In this document: piece after piece, positions 1 to 11,139 of the stretch
Position numbering within the stretch: the stretch's first letter is position 1
Layout: each line of letters begins with the position of its first letter
Assembly (NCBI RefSeq): GCF_009761675.1
Contig: NZ_QUZH01000007.1
Span: 61,522 to 125,521, forward strand
Reading direction: 5' to 3'
Length of the DNA stretch: 64,000 bases
Source of the DNA: Bhargavaea sp. CC-171006
Lineage (GTDB): Bacteria; Bacillota; Bacilli; Bacillales_A; Planococcaceae
Position numbers and translations under genes: made by a program
The notes under the pieces: generated by a model
Databases searched by the model: none
Seen by the model: only the letters and a program-made list of their open reading frames with translations
Told to the model about the DNA's origin: nothing

Positions 1-888
<888 letters not shown>

Positions 889-1018
889 TTTTCGAGGTCC
901 TCCGCATCATGTATTCCGGACGGTTTCTGACTGTCGGAGCGAGTATGATAGAATGCAGTCAAAGCAAGTGGACAAGCGCACAAAACGCCTGAAACCCTTG
1001 TCATTCTTACCCTTAAAA

Positions 1019-1047
1019 AGCATACAATAGGGGTATTTTGATGTCAA
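1019..1047 (-). promoter_or_regulatory. SigA-type promoter of the atp operon
   Basis: On the minus strand a perfect -35 TTGACA (1042-1047) is followed after 17 bases by TATGCT (1019-1024). It points at atpI, whose start is 131 bp downstream. No competing gene lies between. Predicted from sequence only. Confidence 0.6.
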
Positions 1048-1112
1048 TTGATTCCCGTGAAATTATTCACAAGCGACTACGTTTGTCAAAGATTCGACAA
1101 ATTCATGACAGG

Positions 1113-1153
1113 CATCCGCAAGTGGCCCATTGAGCCTTTTGCGGATGTTTTTA
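1113..1153. terminator. Hairpin between wecB and atpI
   Basis: Nine-base arms CATCCGCAA (1113-1121) and TTGCGGATG (1139-1147) with a 17-base loop lie just past the wecB stop. The T-rich tail (1148-1153) is on the plus strand, so the hairpin is a classical terminator only for plus-strand transcription. For wecB it would be a 3' hairpin without a U-tract. Confidence 0.45.
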
Positions 1154-2283
1154 TTAGCCATTTTGCTTAAGAAAATCCTTCAGGGCATCGACAATCCTCT
1201 CCGATGCATGACCATCACCATATGGGTTCGACGCCTGCGCCATGCGATTGTAGGCTTCCCTGTCGCTGAGGAGTTCATGCGCCAGGCCGAAGATTGTCTC
1301 CTCGTCCGTACCTGCCAGCTTCAGCGTGCCCGCCTCGATCCCTTCCGGACGCTCCGTTGTATCCCGCAGGACAAGCACCGGCTTGCCTAGCGACGGGGCT
1401 TCTTCCTGGATGCCGCCGGAATCGGTCAGGATGAGGTGGGATCGGGCCGCGAAATTGTGGAAGTCCACCACTTCGAGCGGTTCGATCAGGCGGACGCGCG
1501 GATGGCCCGCCAGGATTTCATCGGCCACTTCCCTGACCGCGGGGTTCAGGTGGACCGGATAAATCACCCGGGTGTCTTCATGCTGGTCCAGCAGCCGGCG
1601 GATCGCCCGGAACATGTGACGCATCGGCTCGCCAAGATTTTCCCTGCGGTGCGCCGTCATGAGATCAGGCGACCTTCGGTTGCCCATTCGAGGAGCGGAT
1701 GTTCGTAGTCGTCACGCACCGTCGTCCGGAGTGCATCGATCGCCGTGTTCCCTGTGATGACAATACGTTCTTCCGGCTTCCCTTCCGCTATGAGGTTGGC
1801 GGCGGACTTTTCAGTCGGCGCAAAATGGAGGTCTGCCAAGACGCCCGTCAGTTGCCGGTTCATTTCTTCCGGATACGGCGAATACTTGTCCCATGTGCGG
1901 AGTCCTGCCTCCACATGGCCGACCGCGACATGGTTGTAGAACGCTGCAAGCCCCGCGATGAAGGTCGTCGACGTATCCCCGTGGACAAGGACAATATCGG
2001 GATCCGCTTCCTTCATGACGCGGTCGAGACCCTCGAGGCCCCGGGCCGCGACATCGGTGAGTGTCTGTCGTGCCTTCATGATATCCAAGTCATGGTCCGG
2101 CGTGATGTCGAACGCTTTCAGGACCTGATCCAGCATTTCGCGGTGCTGGGCAGTAACGGTGACAATCGATTCAATCGTGTCGGGATGCTTTTCCAGTTCA
2201 AGGACAAGCGGCGCCATTTTGATGGCCTCCGGGCGTGTTCCGAAGATCGTCATCACTTTCCACCGTTTTTCCAATTCAGTCAC
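1154..2283 (-). pseudogene. wecB: UDP-N-acetylglucosamine 2-epimerase, interrupted by a one-base frameshift
   Basis: Non-hydrolysing UDP-GlcNAc 2-epimerase (MnaA/WecB family) interconverts UDP-GlcNAc and UDP-ManNAc for teichoic acid linkage or capsule synthesis. The first part (from GTG 2283, 208 residues) has the family start [18 protein letters not shown] and the VHGDTSTT motif. It stops with TGA at 1657-1659, exactly where homologues read [12 protein letters not shown]. The rest ([41 protein letters not shown]) is intact in the next frame down to 1154. One inserted base near 1657-1666 (CTGATC-TCATG to CTGATCCTCATG) would restore about 376 residues, the normal length. It follows upp by 5 bp. 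A sequencing error is as likely as a true mutation. Confidence 0.85.
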
Positions 2284-2288
2284 ACACC

Positions 2289-3002
<714 letters not shown>

Positions 3003-3151
3003 TCATTATAACAGTCGCACGGGCTCATGCACAGTGAAGGTGGAAACAGTCGACGGCGTAGCCCAACATATTTCGCACGTGAACTATTTGGATTCGTACG
3101 CAAACTCGGTGGCGTAGAACTTTTTGTGCGTGAACTTCCGCAATTCGTACT

Positions 3152-3193
3152 CGAACCCGAAACGTTTACATACTCGAATGAGACGTTGACATA
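3152..3193. repeat. 21-bp-period intergenic repeat array, locus 1
   Basis: In the upp-glyA gap two adjacent 21-base units (3152-3172 and 3173-3193) end in ACGTTTACATA and ACGTTGACATA. On the minus strand the second reads TATGTCAACGTCTCA plus six variable bases, the consensus seen at 49.4 kb and near 43.1 kb. More degenerate 21-base spacings of CGTGAACT..ATTCGTA continue to about 3078. No coding function is apparent. Confidence 0.7.
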
Positions 3194-3220
3194 TTCCTTC
3201 CTGACGCCTCTGACTCTATG

Positions 3221-3254
3221 AAAAAAAGCCATTCCCCGAATCCGGGAAATGGCT
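3221..3254 (-). terminator. Intrinsic terminator after glyA
   Basis: Minus-strand stem AGCCATTTCCC / GGGGAATGGCT (one mismatch) followed by seven T residues, starting 10 bp after the glyA stop codon. It ends the ywlE-glyA direction transcript. Confidence 0.9.
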
Positions 3255-3264
3255 CCAAATCTGA

Positions 3265-4536
3265 TCAGCGCTCTGCTGCAGCGGCTTCTTCTTTAGTTTC
3301 GTAAAGCGGGAATTTCGAAGTGAGCGCTGCGACGCGCTCTTTGGCTTCCTGCTTAACGGATTCGTCTTCGTGGTTTTTCAGGAGCTTGGCCATGATGGCG
3401 CCAATTTCCTTCATTTCTTCTTCCTTGAAGCCGCGGGAAGTGACGGCCGGAGTACCAATGCGGATGCCGGATGTGACGAACGGCTTTTCGGTGTCGAACG
3501 GAATCGTGTTTTTGTTGACGGTGATGCCGACTTCGTCAAGCACATGCTCGGCAACCTTGCCCGTGATACCAACGGAACGGAGGTTAAGAAGAAGCAGGTG
3601 GTTGTCCGTGCCGCCCGACACGAGGTCGATGCCTTCAGCAGTCAGTGATTCGCCGAGCGCCTTCGCGTTCTTGACGACCTGCCCGATGTATTCCTTAAAC
3701 TCTGGCTTCAGTGCTTCGCCGAATGCAACCGCCTTTGCGGAAATGACGTGCATGAGCGGGCCGCCCTGGAGTCCCGGGAAGATGGATTTGTCAATCTTCT
3801 TCGCGAACTCTTCAGTCGTCAGGATGATGCCGCCGCGAGGCCCGCGGAGCGTTTTGTGGGTTGTCGATGTAACGAAGTGTGCGTGCGGCACAGGGTTCGG
3901 GTGAAGGCCCGCCGCAACAAGTCCTGCGATGTGCGCCATGTCGACCATGAAGTAAGCACCGACTTCGTCCGCGATTTCGCGGAACTTCTTGAAATCGATT
4001 TCGCGCGGATACGCACTTGCACCTGCCACGATCAGCTTTGGCTTGTGCTCCAGCGCTTTCTGGCGGACATCTTCATAGTCGATCGTCTCGTCGCCTTCGC
4101 TGACACCGTACTCGACGAAGTTGTACTGGACGCCGGAGAAGTTGACCGGGCTGCCGTGTGTGAGGTGGCCGCCGTGGCTCAGGTTCATGCCGAGAACCGT
4201 ATCGCCGTGCTCGAGCACTGTGAAGTAAACAGCCATGTTCGCCTGGGCGCCGGAGTGCGGCTGGACGTTGGCATGCTCTGCCCCGAAGATTTCTTTCAGG
4301 CGGTCACGGGCGATGTTTTCGACGACGTCGACATGTTCGCAGCCGCCGTAGTAGCGCTTGCCGGGGTAGCCTTCCGCGTATTTGTTGGTCAGGACGGAGC
4401 CCTGGGCTTCCATGACTGCTTCGGATACAAAGTTTTCGGAGGCAATCAGTTCGATGTTGTCTTGCTGGCGCTTTTTCTCTGCCATGATCGCTTCATATAC
4501 TGCCTGGTCCTGGGACTTCACGTGTTCGAGTTTCAT
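3265..4536 (-). CDS. glyA: Serine hydroxymethyltransferase
   Basis: PLP enzyme that interconverts serine and glycine with tetrahydrofolate, the main source of one-carbon units. The product is 423 residues, slightly longer than the usual 412-418 because of an alanine/glutamate-rich tail (KEEAAAAER). Visible motifs are IELIASENF near residue 30, [13 protein letters not shown] near 55, and the PLP-lysine segment [13 protein letters not shown] near 225. A GGAAGGGGAATGA ribosome site precedes the ATG. It lies 3 bp after ywlG and has its own terminator downstream. Confidence 0.97.
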   Translation of the reverse strand: MKLEHVKSQDQAVYEAIMAEKKRQQDNIELIASENFVSEAVMEAQGSVLTNKYAEGYPGKRYYGGCEHVDVVENIARDRLKEIFGAEHANVQPHSGAQANMAVYFTVLEHGDTVLGMNLSHGGHLTHGSPVNFSGVQYNFVEYGVSEGDETIDYEDVRQKALEHKPKLIVAGASAYPREIDFKKFREIADEVGAYFMVDMAHIAGLVAAGLHPNPVPHAHFVTSTTHKTLRGPRGGIILTTEEFAKKIDKSIFPGLQGGPLMHVISAKAVAFGEALKPEFKEYIGQVVKNAKALGESLTAEGIDLVSGGTDNHLLLLNLRSVGITGKVAEHVLDEVGITVNKNTIPFDTEKPFVTSGIRIGTPAVTSRGFKEEEMKEIGAIMAKLLKNHEDESVKQEAKERVAALTSKFPLYETKEEAAAAER

Positions 4537-4539
4537 TCT

Positions 4540-5151
4540 TCATTCCCCTTCCATCTCTTCTGTTTGTGATGATTCGAATTCGAAATCATCCATTTCTTCC
4601 TCTTCAAGCTTATAGACGGCACGTACTCCGCCGATCAGTTTCGGCCTTGTCGTGGCTGCCGTGACGATCGCGTCCCCGATTTTTTCCACCGTCGTGCGGA
4701 GCGGGACCGCGACCGGGCGCAACTGCATGCCGATGAGCGTCTGGCCGATATCGATCCCCGCGTGCGCCCGGACGCCCTCAACGACGACAGGGTCTTCCAT
4801 CTGACGATAGGCATGGGCCGCCATCGAGCCGCCTGCCTTCTGGACCGGAACCACCGAAACTTCATCCAGCCCGTACTTTTCTGCCGCTTCACGCTCAAGT
4901 GTCACGGCGCGATTGATGTGCTCACATCCCTGAAAAGCAAGCCAGAGGCCGTTCCGGTCTGCAAACTCGCGGAGCGGGCTGTAGAGGATTTCCGCAATAT
5001 CCATCGCACCAGATGTTCCGATCCGGCTTCCCGCCACTTCGGACGTGGAGCAGCCGACGACAAACATCCGGCCCCTCCGGAATTCCGCCTGCTCCTCCAG
5101 CTGGCCCAGGATCTCCTCCAGCTGCAGCTTCCATAATTGTCGCGCATCCAA
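4540..5151 (-). CDS. ywlG: TIGR01440 / UPF0340 family protein (YwlG)
   Basis: Conserved Bacillales protein of unknown biochemical role, always near rpiB and glyA. The product has the family stretches VVGCSTSEVAGSRIG near residue 30, GCEHINRA near 75 and HAGIDIGQTLIGMQLRPVAVP near 130. The C-terminus adds an acidic tail (EEEEMDDFEFESS) not usual in the family. The start chosen is TTG at 5151, nine bases after GGGAG; the frame opens at 5160, where the Shine-Dalgarno would overlap the start. Function unknown. Confidence 0.85.
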   Translation of the reverse strand: MDARQLWKLQLEEILGQLEEQAEFRRGRMFVVGCSTSEVAGSRIGTSGAMDIAEILYSPLREFADRNGLWLAFQGCEHINRAVTLEREAAEKYGLDEVSVVPVQKAGGSMAAHAYRQMEDPVVVEGVRAHAGIDIGQTLIGMQLRPVAVPLRTTVEKIGDAIVTAATTRPKLIGGVRAVYKLEEEEMDDFEFESSQTEEMEGE

Positions 5152-5177
5152 GAAGACCAACTCCCTTCAGACCGGAA

Positions 5178-5615
5178 TTACTGCTCCAACTCTTTCAGCT
5201 TTTCGATTCGGCGCTCGTGACGGCCGCCCTCGAATTCGCCTTCCAGCCAGGTACGGGCAATTTCCCTAGCCAGCCCCGGACCGATCACGCGTTCGCCCAT
5301 TGCAAGCACGTTGGAATCGTTGTGGCCCCGGGTCGCCTTCGCGCTGAACACGTCATGGCAGAGCGCACAGCGGATGCCCTTGACCTTGTTTGCTGCGATC
5401 GACATGCCGATGCCTGTCCCGCAAATCACGATGCCGCGGTCGAATTCACCGTTCGCCACTCGCTGCGCAACTGGCTTCGCGTAATCGGGATAATCAACGG
5501 ACCCGTCGTCTTTCGGTCCGAAGTCTTCGTATTTAATACCCATTTCATCCATCAGATCGATGATCTCGGCGCGCAGCCGGTTGCCGCCGTGATCGGAAGA
5601 AATCGCTACTTTCAT
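5178..5615 (-). CDS. rpiB: Ribose 5-phosphate isomerase B
   Basis: Interconverts ribose 5-phosphate and ribulose 5-phosphate in the pentose phosphate pathway. The 145-residue product starts MKVAISSDHGGNRLR, carries the catalytic-cysteine segment ICGTGIGMSIAANK near residue 65 and HDVFSAKATRGHNDSNVL near 90. Length and motifs fit the LacAB_rpiB family. It precedes ywlG by 26 bp in the same direction, as in B. subtilis (ywlF). Confidence 0.95.
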   Translation of the reverse strand: MKVAISSDHGGNRLRAEIIDLMDEMGIKYEDFGPKDDGSVDYPDYAKPVAQRVANGEFDRGIVICGTGIGMSIAANKVKGIRCALCHDVFSAKATRGHNDSNVLAMGERVIGPGLAREIARTWLEGEFEGGRHERRIEKLKELEQ

Positions 5616-5663
5616 CCGCTTCCCTCGTTTCCGATATATTTCAACACCATCATATCATTATTT

Positions 5664-5700
5664 GACAAATAAAAATACAGCCCATTGCAACAATGGACTG
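5664..5700 (-). terminator. Intrinsic terminator after ywlE
   Basis: Minus-strand arms CAGTCCATT / AATGGGCTG (with a G-U pair) around a GTTGC loop, followed by a T-rich run TATTTTTATTTG. It starts 3 bp past the ywlE stop. Confidence 0.7.
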
Positions 5701-5702
5701 CA

Positions 5703-6143
5703 TCACATATTACGCCTCAGCGAATCCGCCAGAAGCGAAATCGCCTTCCGCAGCTCTTCGTATGTCTGCCTGTAATCTTCCATGCTTCCTCCGAAAGGGT
5801 CCGCAATATCCCCGTCTCCCATGCCCGTGTAGGCATTGAGAGGGAAAGTCTTGCCCGCCGCTTCCCGGACAGAGCGTTCGAGCATGCGCTTGTGGGCATC
5901 CGTCATCGTGAGGATGAGATCCGCCCACTCGACAGCTTCCCGGTCGGCCGGAGAGGAGGGAGCCGGCTCCTCTAAGCCCGCCTCCCGGATCAGCGTTGCC
6001 GAATGACCTGAAACTGGTGAACCCGGAAAAGCAGAGATGCCGGCCGAGCGGACGGAAACGCCCGAAATCTGTTCCGCTTTCAGTATCGCTTCAGCCATCG
6101 GGCTCCTGCATGTGTTGCCTGTGCATACAAAAAGAATATTCAA
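5703..6143 (-). CDS. ywlE: Protein-arginine phosphatase, low-molecular-weight PTP family (YwlE)
   Basis: Removes phosphate from arginines placed by McsB, countering Clp-directed protein marking. The product (146 residues) starts MNILFVCTGNTCRSPMAEAI, with the CX5R loop CTGNTCRS at residues 7-14; the threonine in the loop is the hallmark of arginine specificity over PTPs. The general-acid aspartate lies in IADPFGGS near residue 118. TTG at 6143 is chosen because GGCGGTG sits six bases before it and homologues begin there; ATGs at 6149 and 6158 are in frame. It stands between mntP and rpiB, as in B. subtilis. Confidence 0.9.
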   Translation of the reverse strand: MNILFVCTGNTCRSPMAEAILKAEQISGVSVRSAGISAFPGSPVSGHSATLIREAGLEEPAPSSPADREAVEWADLILTMTDAHKRMLERSVREAAGKTFPLNAYTGMGDGDIADPFGGSMEDYRQTYEELRKAISLLADSLRRNM

Positions 6144-6179
6144 TCTCATCACCGCCATTGGCGCCCGTCCATTCCCCGC

Positions 6180-6677
6180 TCAACCGATCAGGGGAATAAT
6201 CCCCATCACGGCAAGACCGATGCCTCCCGCTACCCGGAGTTTCCTTCCTCCGAGAAGAGCAACTGACCCGCGGACATAGAGCGCTGCACAGGACAGGAAA
6301 AACGCGCTGAGGCCGGCGCTGAGAATGAAACGGACCATATCTAATTGAAGCATACCAAACGATAAGCTGACCGAAAAGGAATCGATACTGAGCAGCGCTG
6401 CAAGCAGATAGGGCGGCATCCTTACATCCGCCCCTTCCTCACTCAGCATCATGTGGATACCGAGAAAGATCAGCATCAGTGCCGACAGATAGATTCCGAG
6501 ACCTGCCATAAGTTCTGCCGCAGCTCCGCCTACCACAAATCCCGCAACCGGAAAAGCCATATGGAGCAGCCCTGTCCATACGGCAAGCAGCAGACGCTTG
6601 CGGCGGAGCGGCAGGACCGTATAGACTGCCGCCACGTCCATCGCCGTCAAAAGACCCGCAACCGGTTCCTGCCACAT
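6180..6677 (-). CDS. mntP: Manganese efflux pump MntP family protein (YwlD)
   Basis: A 165-residue protein with about six hydrophobic helices in two repeats, as in MntP. The second repeat has SIDSFSVSLSFG near residue 95, matching the family's DxFxVS motif. The first repeat reads AMDVAAVYT, keeping the aspartate but not the usual DAFxVS. MntP exports Mn2+, and the two aspartates are expected to line the pathway. A GGGGGG site precedes the ATG. Position between ywlC and ywlE matches ywlD. Substrate is inferred from family only. Confidence 0.75.
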   Translation of the reverse strand: MWQEPVAGLLTAMDVAAVYTVLPLRRKRLLLAVWTGLLHMAFPVAGFVVGGAAAELMAGLGIYLSALMLIFLGIHMMLSEEGADVRMPPYLLAALLSIDSFSVSLSFGMLQLDMVRFILSAGLSAFFLSCAALYVRGSVALLGGRKLRVAGGIGLAVMGIIPLIG

Positions 6678-6741
6678 CCGTTATTCCCCCCGTTCCGACT
6701 CTGTCCAGCTTATGCGGAACAATAGGGGTGTATGTACGGGC

Positions 6742-7773
6742 TCAGCCGCGGAACATGCGCCCTCCGGCTGCCTTGTTCAGGCGGTTCATGACGGCACCGC
6801 CGATTCCGGCATCATCGACTGTCGCTGCAAGGACGATATCGGCATCGGTCCCGTCGCAGGCGCGGAGTGATGCGTACAATTCGCCCGAAACGGAAGCCGG
6901 ATCATCTTGCCGTCCTGTCGGGAAGAACCAGTCTGCCCCCGTTTCCCCAAAGCCCTCTGGGGCAACAAGGGCAATTTTCTTGCCCTCCTCCTTCAGCAGG
7001 CTTACGGCGGTCCGGATCTGCTCATGTTCCGGTTCGATCAGCCAGACCGGAGCGTCCGGTGAGTAATGGGTGTACTTCATGCCGGGTGCGCGCGGCGCCT
7101 CTTCCCCGGCATCGGCTGCTTCTGCGGAATGATTGACTTCACCGATGACTGGACGGAGCATGTCCGCCGTGACGGCGCCGGGGCGCAGGATTGCCGGCGG
7201 CTCTGACGTGAGATCGAGGACGGTCGACTCAATGCCGATGCCTGTCGGGCCGCCGTCCAATATGTAGGGGATTTTGCCGCCCATGTCCGCCGCGACATGT
7301 TCTGCCCGGGTAGGGCTCGGTTTTCCGCTCGTGTTTGCGCTAGGTGCGGCGACCGGCAAACCTGACGTTTTGAGCAGCCCCAATGCGACGGGGTGTGCAG
7401 GCATCCGGAGGCCTACCGTATCCAGACCCGCAGTGACGGAAGGCGCGAAAACGCCGGGCTTTGCGCGGACTATGAGCGTAAGAGGCCCCGGCCAAAATGC
7501 CTCCGCACATTTCCATGCCGTTTCGGGTACATCCACCGCGAAACGTTCCATTTCCGCAGCCGTGCCGATGTGAACAATCAGCGGATTGTCGGAAGGACGG
7601 CCTTTGGCACGGTAAATATCCGTGACCGCCTCTTCGTTGGTCGCATCCGCACCAAGCCCGTAGACGGTCTCCGTCGGAAATGCGACAAGTCCTCCCTTTT
7701 TCAGGATTTCAGCGGCGTCACTGAACCGCGTTTCGCCGTCTTCTTCCCTGATTTGTGAAATGACCGTATCCAT
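6742..7773 (-). CDS. ywlC: L-threonylcarbamoyladenylate synthase (Sua5/YwlC)
   Basis: Makes threonylcarbamoyl-AMP from threonine, bicarbonate and ATP for the t6A modification of tRNA. The 343-residue product has the YrdC domain (residues about 20-200: GGLVAFPTETVYGLG, KGRPSDNPL, PVAAPSANTSGKPSPT) and the C-terminal Sua5 domain joined through the APGMKYTHYSP linker. The frame is open to 7923, but AAAGGAAGAG precedes the ATG at 7773 and homologues start there. It follows spoIIR by 26 bp, as in B. subtilis. Confidence 0.95.
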   Translation of the reverse strand: MDTVISQIREEDGETRFSDAAEILKKGGLVAFPTETVYGLGADATNEEAVTDIYRAKGRPSDNPLIVHIGTAAEMERFAVDVPETAWKCAEAFWPGPLTLIVRAKPGVFAPSVTAGLDTVGLRMPAHPVALGLLKTSGLPVAAPSANTSGKPSPTRAEHVAADMGGKIPYILDGGPTGIGIESTVLDLTSEPPAILRPGAVTADMLRPVIGEVNHSAEAADAGEEAPRAPGMKYTHYSPDAPVWLIEPEHEQIRTAVSLLKEEGKKIALVAPEGFGETGADWFFPTGRQDDPASVSGELYASLRACDGTDADIVLAATVDDAGIGGAVMNRLNKAAGGRMFRG

Positions 7774-7799
7774 TCGGTATCTCTTCCTTTCCGCCGGCG

Positions 7800-8369
7800 T
7801 TATCCGAACAGCGACTTCAGCCATTCGACGATGAAAAAGGTGACCGGCTCCTCCTCTGTTTCCTCTTCTTCGGCAGCAACTTCTCCCGGCTCGCATACAT
7901 CCGAAAAAAGTGCGCACCACCAATTGTCTCCGCGGCCGCTGCCGACCGTCACAACAAGGGAATCTGTCCTTGCCTGCGGGATCATTCCCCCATCCAACAC
8001 TTTCGGAGGGAAGAAAGCAGCCCCGACCGTTACACGGACAGGTGCGCCGCCGGAAACTGCTTCTGCTGCAAGTGTCATTTCCGGGATGAGTGCTTCGATA
8101 CCGGACGGGTCCGTCAGTCCGGCCCGGCCGAGCACACGATTGACCTCTTCCGCCACGCCTGCCTTCACCTGCTGGGCCTGAGCGGTATTGCTGTCTGCGA
8201 TGACCCTGACACGGAACGCTTCCTTCGCTTCTTCACCTGCCGTTCCTGATAGCAGGATCAGTGCGCATTGGAGTGCAATCAGCAGGAGCATGAATTGTAT
8301 GAACGGAAGGATGGCAAGCCAGATTTCCCTTCGGCTGCCTTTCCTCTTAATATTGTAATCTGTCAGCAT
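7800..8369 (-). CDS. spoIIR: Stage II sporulation protein R
   Basis: Forespore-secreted signal that triggers SpoIIGA to cleave pro-SigE in the mother cell. The 189-residue product has an N-terminal membrane anchor or signal (about residues 19-40), then FRVRVIADSNTAQAQQVKAGV, similar to the family's FRLRVLANSD region, and GRGDNWWCALFSDVC near residue 150, close to the family NWWCVLFPPLC motif. The C-terminus has a glutamate-rich insert (EEEETEEEP). The start at 8369 has a strong AAGGAGGT seven bases upstream; an in-frame start at 8393 has none. Expected SigF control was not checked. Confidence 0.93.
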   Translation of the reverse strand: MLTDYNIKRKGSRREIWLAILPFIQFMLLLIALQCALILLSGTAGEEAKEAFRVRVIADSNTAQAQQVKAGVAEEVNRVLGRAGLTDPSGIEALIPEMTLAAEAVSGGAPVRVTVGAAFFPPKVLDGGMIPQARTDSLVVTVGSGRGDNWWCALFSDVCEPGEVAAEEEETEEEPVTFFIVEWLKSLFG

Positions 8370-8436
8370 TTTGAACGACCTCCTTGACCGCATTGTGGAC
8401 AGGAGGCCGTAAATCTATTCAATCGAACCAGAATAT

Positions 8437-9315
8437 TTATTGTCCATAGACTTTCCCGGGAATCTGGCAGAATACCATCCGTTCCTTGCCGTTGATATCC
8501 CGGACCACTTCAACTGTTGCATACGGGAAAGCGGCACGGAACATTTCGCGGACGGCCGGCCCCTGGTCATGGCCGATTTCGAGGCCTATCAGCCCCGGGG
8601 CAGACATCAGGGCCGGAAGCGAGGCGGCAAGCGTCCTGTAATGGGCAAGGCCCTTTTCCTCCGCGAACAGCGCGCTGTGCGGCTCATGGCCCGTCACCGT
8701 ATCGGACATTTCCCTGCGATCCCGGGGATTGATATACGGCGGATTGGAAAGGATGATGTCCCACTTCCTGCCTGAGAGCGGCTCTGCCATATCCCCTTCA
8801 AGGAAAGCCACTTCTGCCCCCAACCGCTCCGCGTTACGCATTGCGACACGGAGCGCAGCAGGGGAAATATCGGTTGCGGTAACCTCTGTACCCGGACGCT
8901 CCAGTTTGAATGTCACGGCGATTGCGCCGCTCCCCGTACCGATGTCAGCCATGCTTATAGCGCCTTCTTGGGGCCAGAGACGTGCTGCACGGACCAATGC
9001 GCCTGAAACCAGCTCTTCCGTCTCCGGACGGGGAATGAGGACATCCGGTGTGACCGTGAATGAGCGGCCATAAAACATTTCCCTTCCGGTCACGTACTGG
9101 AGCGGCACGCCCGCTGCCACTTCTTCAATCCCGGAAAAGAACCGTTTCCGCTCATCTTCTCCGACTTCATCGCGCAGGCTGATCAGGAGTTCCGTACGGC
9201 TCAGCCCCAGCACGTGCATCAGCAGCAGCTCCGCGGCATGCGCTTCACGTCCGGCCGCTGATAACCTCAATTTTCCTTCCGCGAGGATCGCGGATGCCGT
9301 TTCACTCCGTTGCAT
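8437..9315 (-). CDS. prmC: Release factor glutamine methyltransferase
   Basis: N5-methylates the glutamine of the GGQ motif of release factors using SAM. The 292-residue product has an N-terminal helical domain, the SAM loop [11 protein letters not shown] near residue 120 and the substrate motif SNPPYI near residue 190. The ATG at 9315 lies 13 bases inside the 3' end of prfA with TGGAG upstream, so the two genes overlap by 14 bp and are probably translationally coupled. The frame extends to 9360 but would overlap prfA further. Confidence 0.95.
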   Translation of the reverse strand: MQRSETASAILAEGKLRLSAAGREAHAAELLLMHVLGLSRTELLISLRDEVGEDERKRFFSGIEEVAAGVPLQYVTGREMFYGRSFTVTPDVLIPRPETEELVSGALVRAARLWPQEGAISMADIGTGSGAIAVTFKLERPGTEVTATDISPAALRVAMRNAERLGAEVAFLEGDMAEPLSGRKWDIILSNPPYINPRDRREMSDTVTGHEPHSALFAEEKGLAHYRTLAASLPALMSAPGLIGLEIGHDQGPAVREMFRAAFPYATVEVVRDINGKERMVFCQIPGKVYGQ

Positions 9316-10378
9316 CAAGCGACTCCAGCCGTGCGGCCTGTTCTTCCATGATGAGAGCATCGATCACTTCGTCGAGCTTCCCGCTTATGATCTGGTCCAG
9401 CTTTTGGATTGTCAGGCCGATTCGGTGGTCCGTCACGCGATTTTGCGGGAAGTTGTAGGTCCGGATCCTCTCGGAGCGGTCTCCGGACCCTACCGCGGAT
9501 TTGCGTATCGCGTCATACTCCGCCTGTGCTTCACGGTGGAACTTATCATATACCCGGGCACGCAGGACCTTCATGGCCTTTTCCTTGTTCTTGATCTGCG
9601 ATTTCTCGTCCTGGCAGGAGACAACGATTCCGGTCGGCAGGTGTGTCAGGCGCACCGCGGACATGGTCGTATTCACCGACTGTCCGCCCGGTCCGCTGGA
9701 AGCGAATGTGTCGGTTCGGATATCCTTGTCATGGATGTCGATCTCGACTTCCTCGGCCTCGGGCAGGCAGGCAACCGTCGCGGTCGATGTATGGATTCGC
9801 CCCCCGGATTCTGTCTCGGGCACACGCTGGACGCGGTGTGCCCCGTTCTCGAATTTCAGCCGGGAATAGGCTCCGCTTCCGCTGATCATGAAGATGATTT
9901 CCTTAAAGCCGCCGAGACCTGTCGGCGATGCGTCGATCACATCGGTCTTCCATCCCCTGGACTCTGCGTATCGGCTGTACATGCGGAACAGGTCCCCGGC
10001 GAACAAGGCGGCCTCATCTCCTCCAGCAGCTCCGCGGATTTCCATGATGACATTCTTCGAATCGTTCGGGTCTTTCGGGAGGAGCAACAGCTTCAGTTTC
10101 TCCTCCATCTCTCCGATGTCAGTTTCCAGCCCCGAGACTTCTTCTTTCACCAGTTCCTTCATGTCGTTGTCCAGTTTATCTTCAAGCATTTCCTTCGCAT
10201 CCGAAAGCTCATCCGATGCTTTTTTGTAGGCACGGTAAACCTCGACCGTCTCGGCGATCTCCGACTGCTCCTTGGAATATTTCCTCAGCAGATCGGTGTC
10301 CGTAACGACTTCCGGGTCGCTCAGCAGTTCATTCAGTTTCTCGTAGCGGTCTTCCACCGCCTGAAGGCGTTCATACAT
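9302..10378 (-). CDS. prfA: Peptide chain release factor 1
   Basis: RF1 reads UAA and UAG stop codons and triggers peptide release. The 358-residue product has an acidic coiled-coil N-terminal domain, the stop-codon-reading loop region [31 protein letters not shown], and the catalytic [12 protein letters not shown] near residue 230, which PrmC methylates. Length is typical. It overlaps prmC and follows tdk after an intrinsic terminator. Confidence 0.97.
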   Translation of the reverse strand: MYERLQAVEDRYEKLNELLSDPEVVTDTDLLRKYSKEQSEIAETVEVYRAYKKASDELSDAKEMLEDKLDNDMKELVKEEVSGLETDIGEMEEKLKLLLLPKDPNDSKNVIMEIRGAAGGDEAALFAGDLFRMYSRYAESRGWKTDVIDASPTGLGGFKEIIFMISGSGAYSRLKFENGAHRVQRVPETESGGRIHTSTATVACLPEAEEVEIDIHDKDIRTDTFASSGPGGQSVNTTMSAVRLTHLPTGIVVSCQDEKSQIKNKEKAMKVLRARVYDKFHREAQAEYDAIRKSAVGSGDRSERIRTYNFPQNRVTDHRIGLTIQKLDQIISGKLDEVIDALIMEEQAARLESLDATE

Positions 10379-10476
10379 AAGGGAATCCGTCCTCCCGCAT
10401 CATCAGATTATCTGCAGGACCCTGATAGGGTCCCCTTGATGTTTTCCCAGTTACATTCATCCAAACATTATAACCC

Positions 10477-10508
10477 AAAAAGCACCCGGCCGTCATCGGC
10501 CGGGTGTA
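10477..10508 (-). terminator. Intrinsic terminator after tdk
   Basis: Minus-strand perfect stem CACCCGGCC / GGCCGGGTG with a five-base loop and a CTTTTTGGG tail. It separates tdk from prfA, so prfA needs its own promoter or read-through. Confidence 0.9.
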
Positions 10509-10527
10509 TCGGTCAAGCATCATCGAT

Positions 10528-11139
10528 TCAGTTTTCTGCGTCGGATCGGCTTTTTACTGAAATTCCGTTCGGCACTTCATGGTGCAGACGGCAACGGGGC
10601 TCGTAGGCCTCCTCCGCACCGACGAGAATGACCGGGTCATTGTAATGCGCCGGCTTTCCGTCGATCAGCCGCTGAGTACGGCTGGCGGGTGATCCGCAGA
10701 CCGCACAGACTGCCTGCAATTTTGTGACAAGCTCTGCAGTGGACATCAGCTCCGGCATCGGGCCGAACGGCTCACCGCGGAAATCCTGGTCAAGTCCCGC
10801 GATGATGACACGGTAGCCGTGATTTGCAAGTTCTGCAACCGTATCCACGATCCCCTCATCAAAAAATTGGGCCTCATCGATTCCGACCACGTCCACATTG
10901 TCATTGATATGTCTCCATATATCTGCCGATTTGGCGACCGGGAGCGCGACAATCTCATTCCCGTTATGGCTGACGACGGCCGTCTCGCTGTACCGGTCGT
11001 CGACCGCCGGCTTAAATACCGCTATTGATTGTTTGGCAAACTGGGCGCGGCGGACACGGCGGATCAGCTCTTCGGACTTTCCCGAAAACATGCTGCCGCA
11101 AATCACCTCTGCCCAGCCTCCCTGCATTGAAACGAACAT
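10528..11139 (-). CDS. tdk: Thymidine kinase
   Basis: Phosphorylates thymidine to dTMP with ATP in nucleotide salvage. The 203-residue type II kinase has the P-loop [14 protein letters not shown] near residue 15, the DEAQFFD motif near 90 and a zinc-binding cysteine set (CAVCGS and a late CRLHH). The frame is open to 11286, but AAGGGGAAAACCGG precedes ATG 11139 and homologues begin MFVSMQGGW or similar. It lies downstream of rpmE and its terminator. Confidence 0.96.
   Translation of the reverse strand: MFVSMQGGWAEVICGSMFSGKSEELIRRVRRAQFAKQSIAVFKPAVDDRYSETAVVSHNGNEIVALPVAKSADIWRHINDNVDVVGIDEAQFFDEGIVDTVAELANHGYRVIIAGLDQDFRGEPFGPMPELMSTAELVTKLQAVCAVCGSPASRTQRLIDGKPAHYNDPVILVGAEEAYEPRCRLHHEVPNGISVKSRSDAEN

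Noticed and set aside
3027..3221. Small plus-strand frame in the upp-glyA gap
   Set aside because: Composition follows the 21-bp repeat and the hairpin; no ribosome site.
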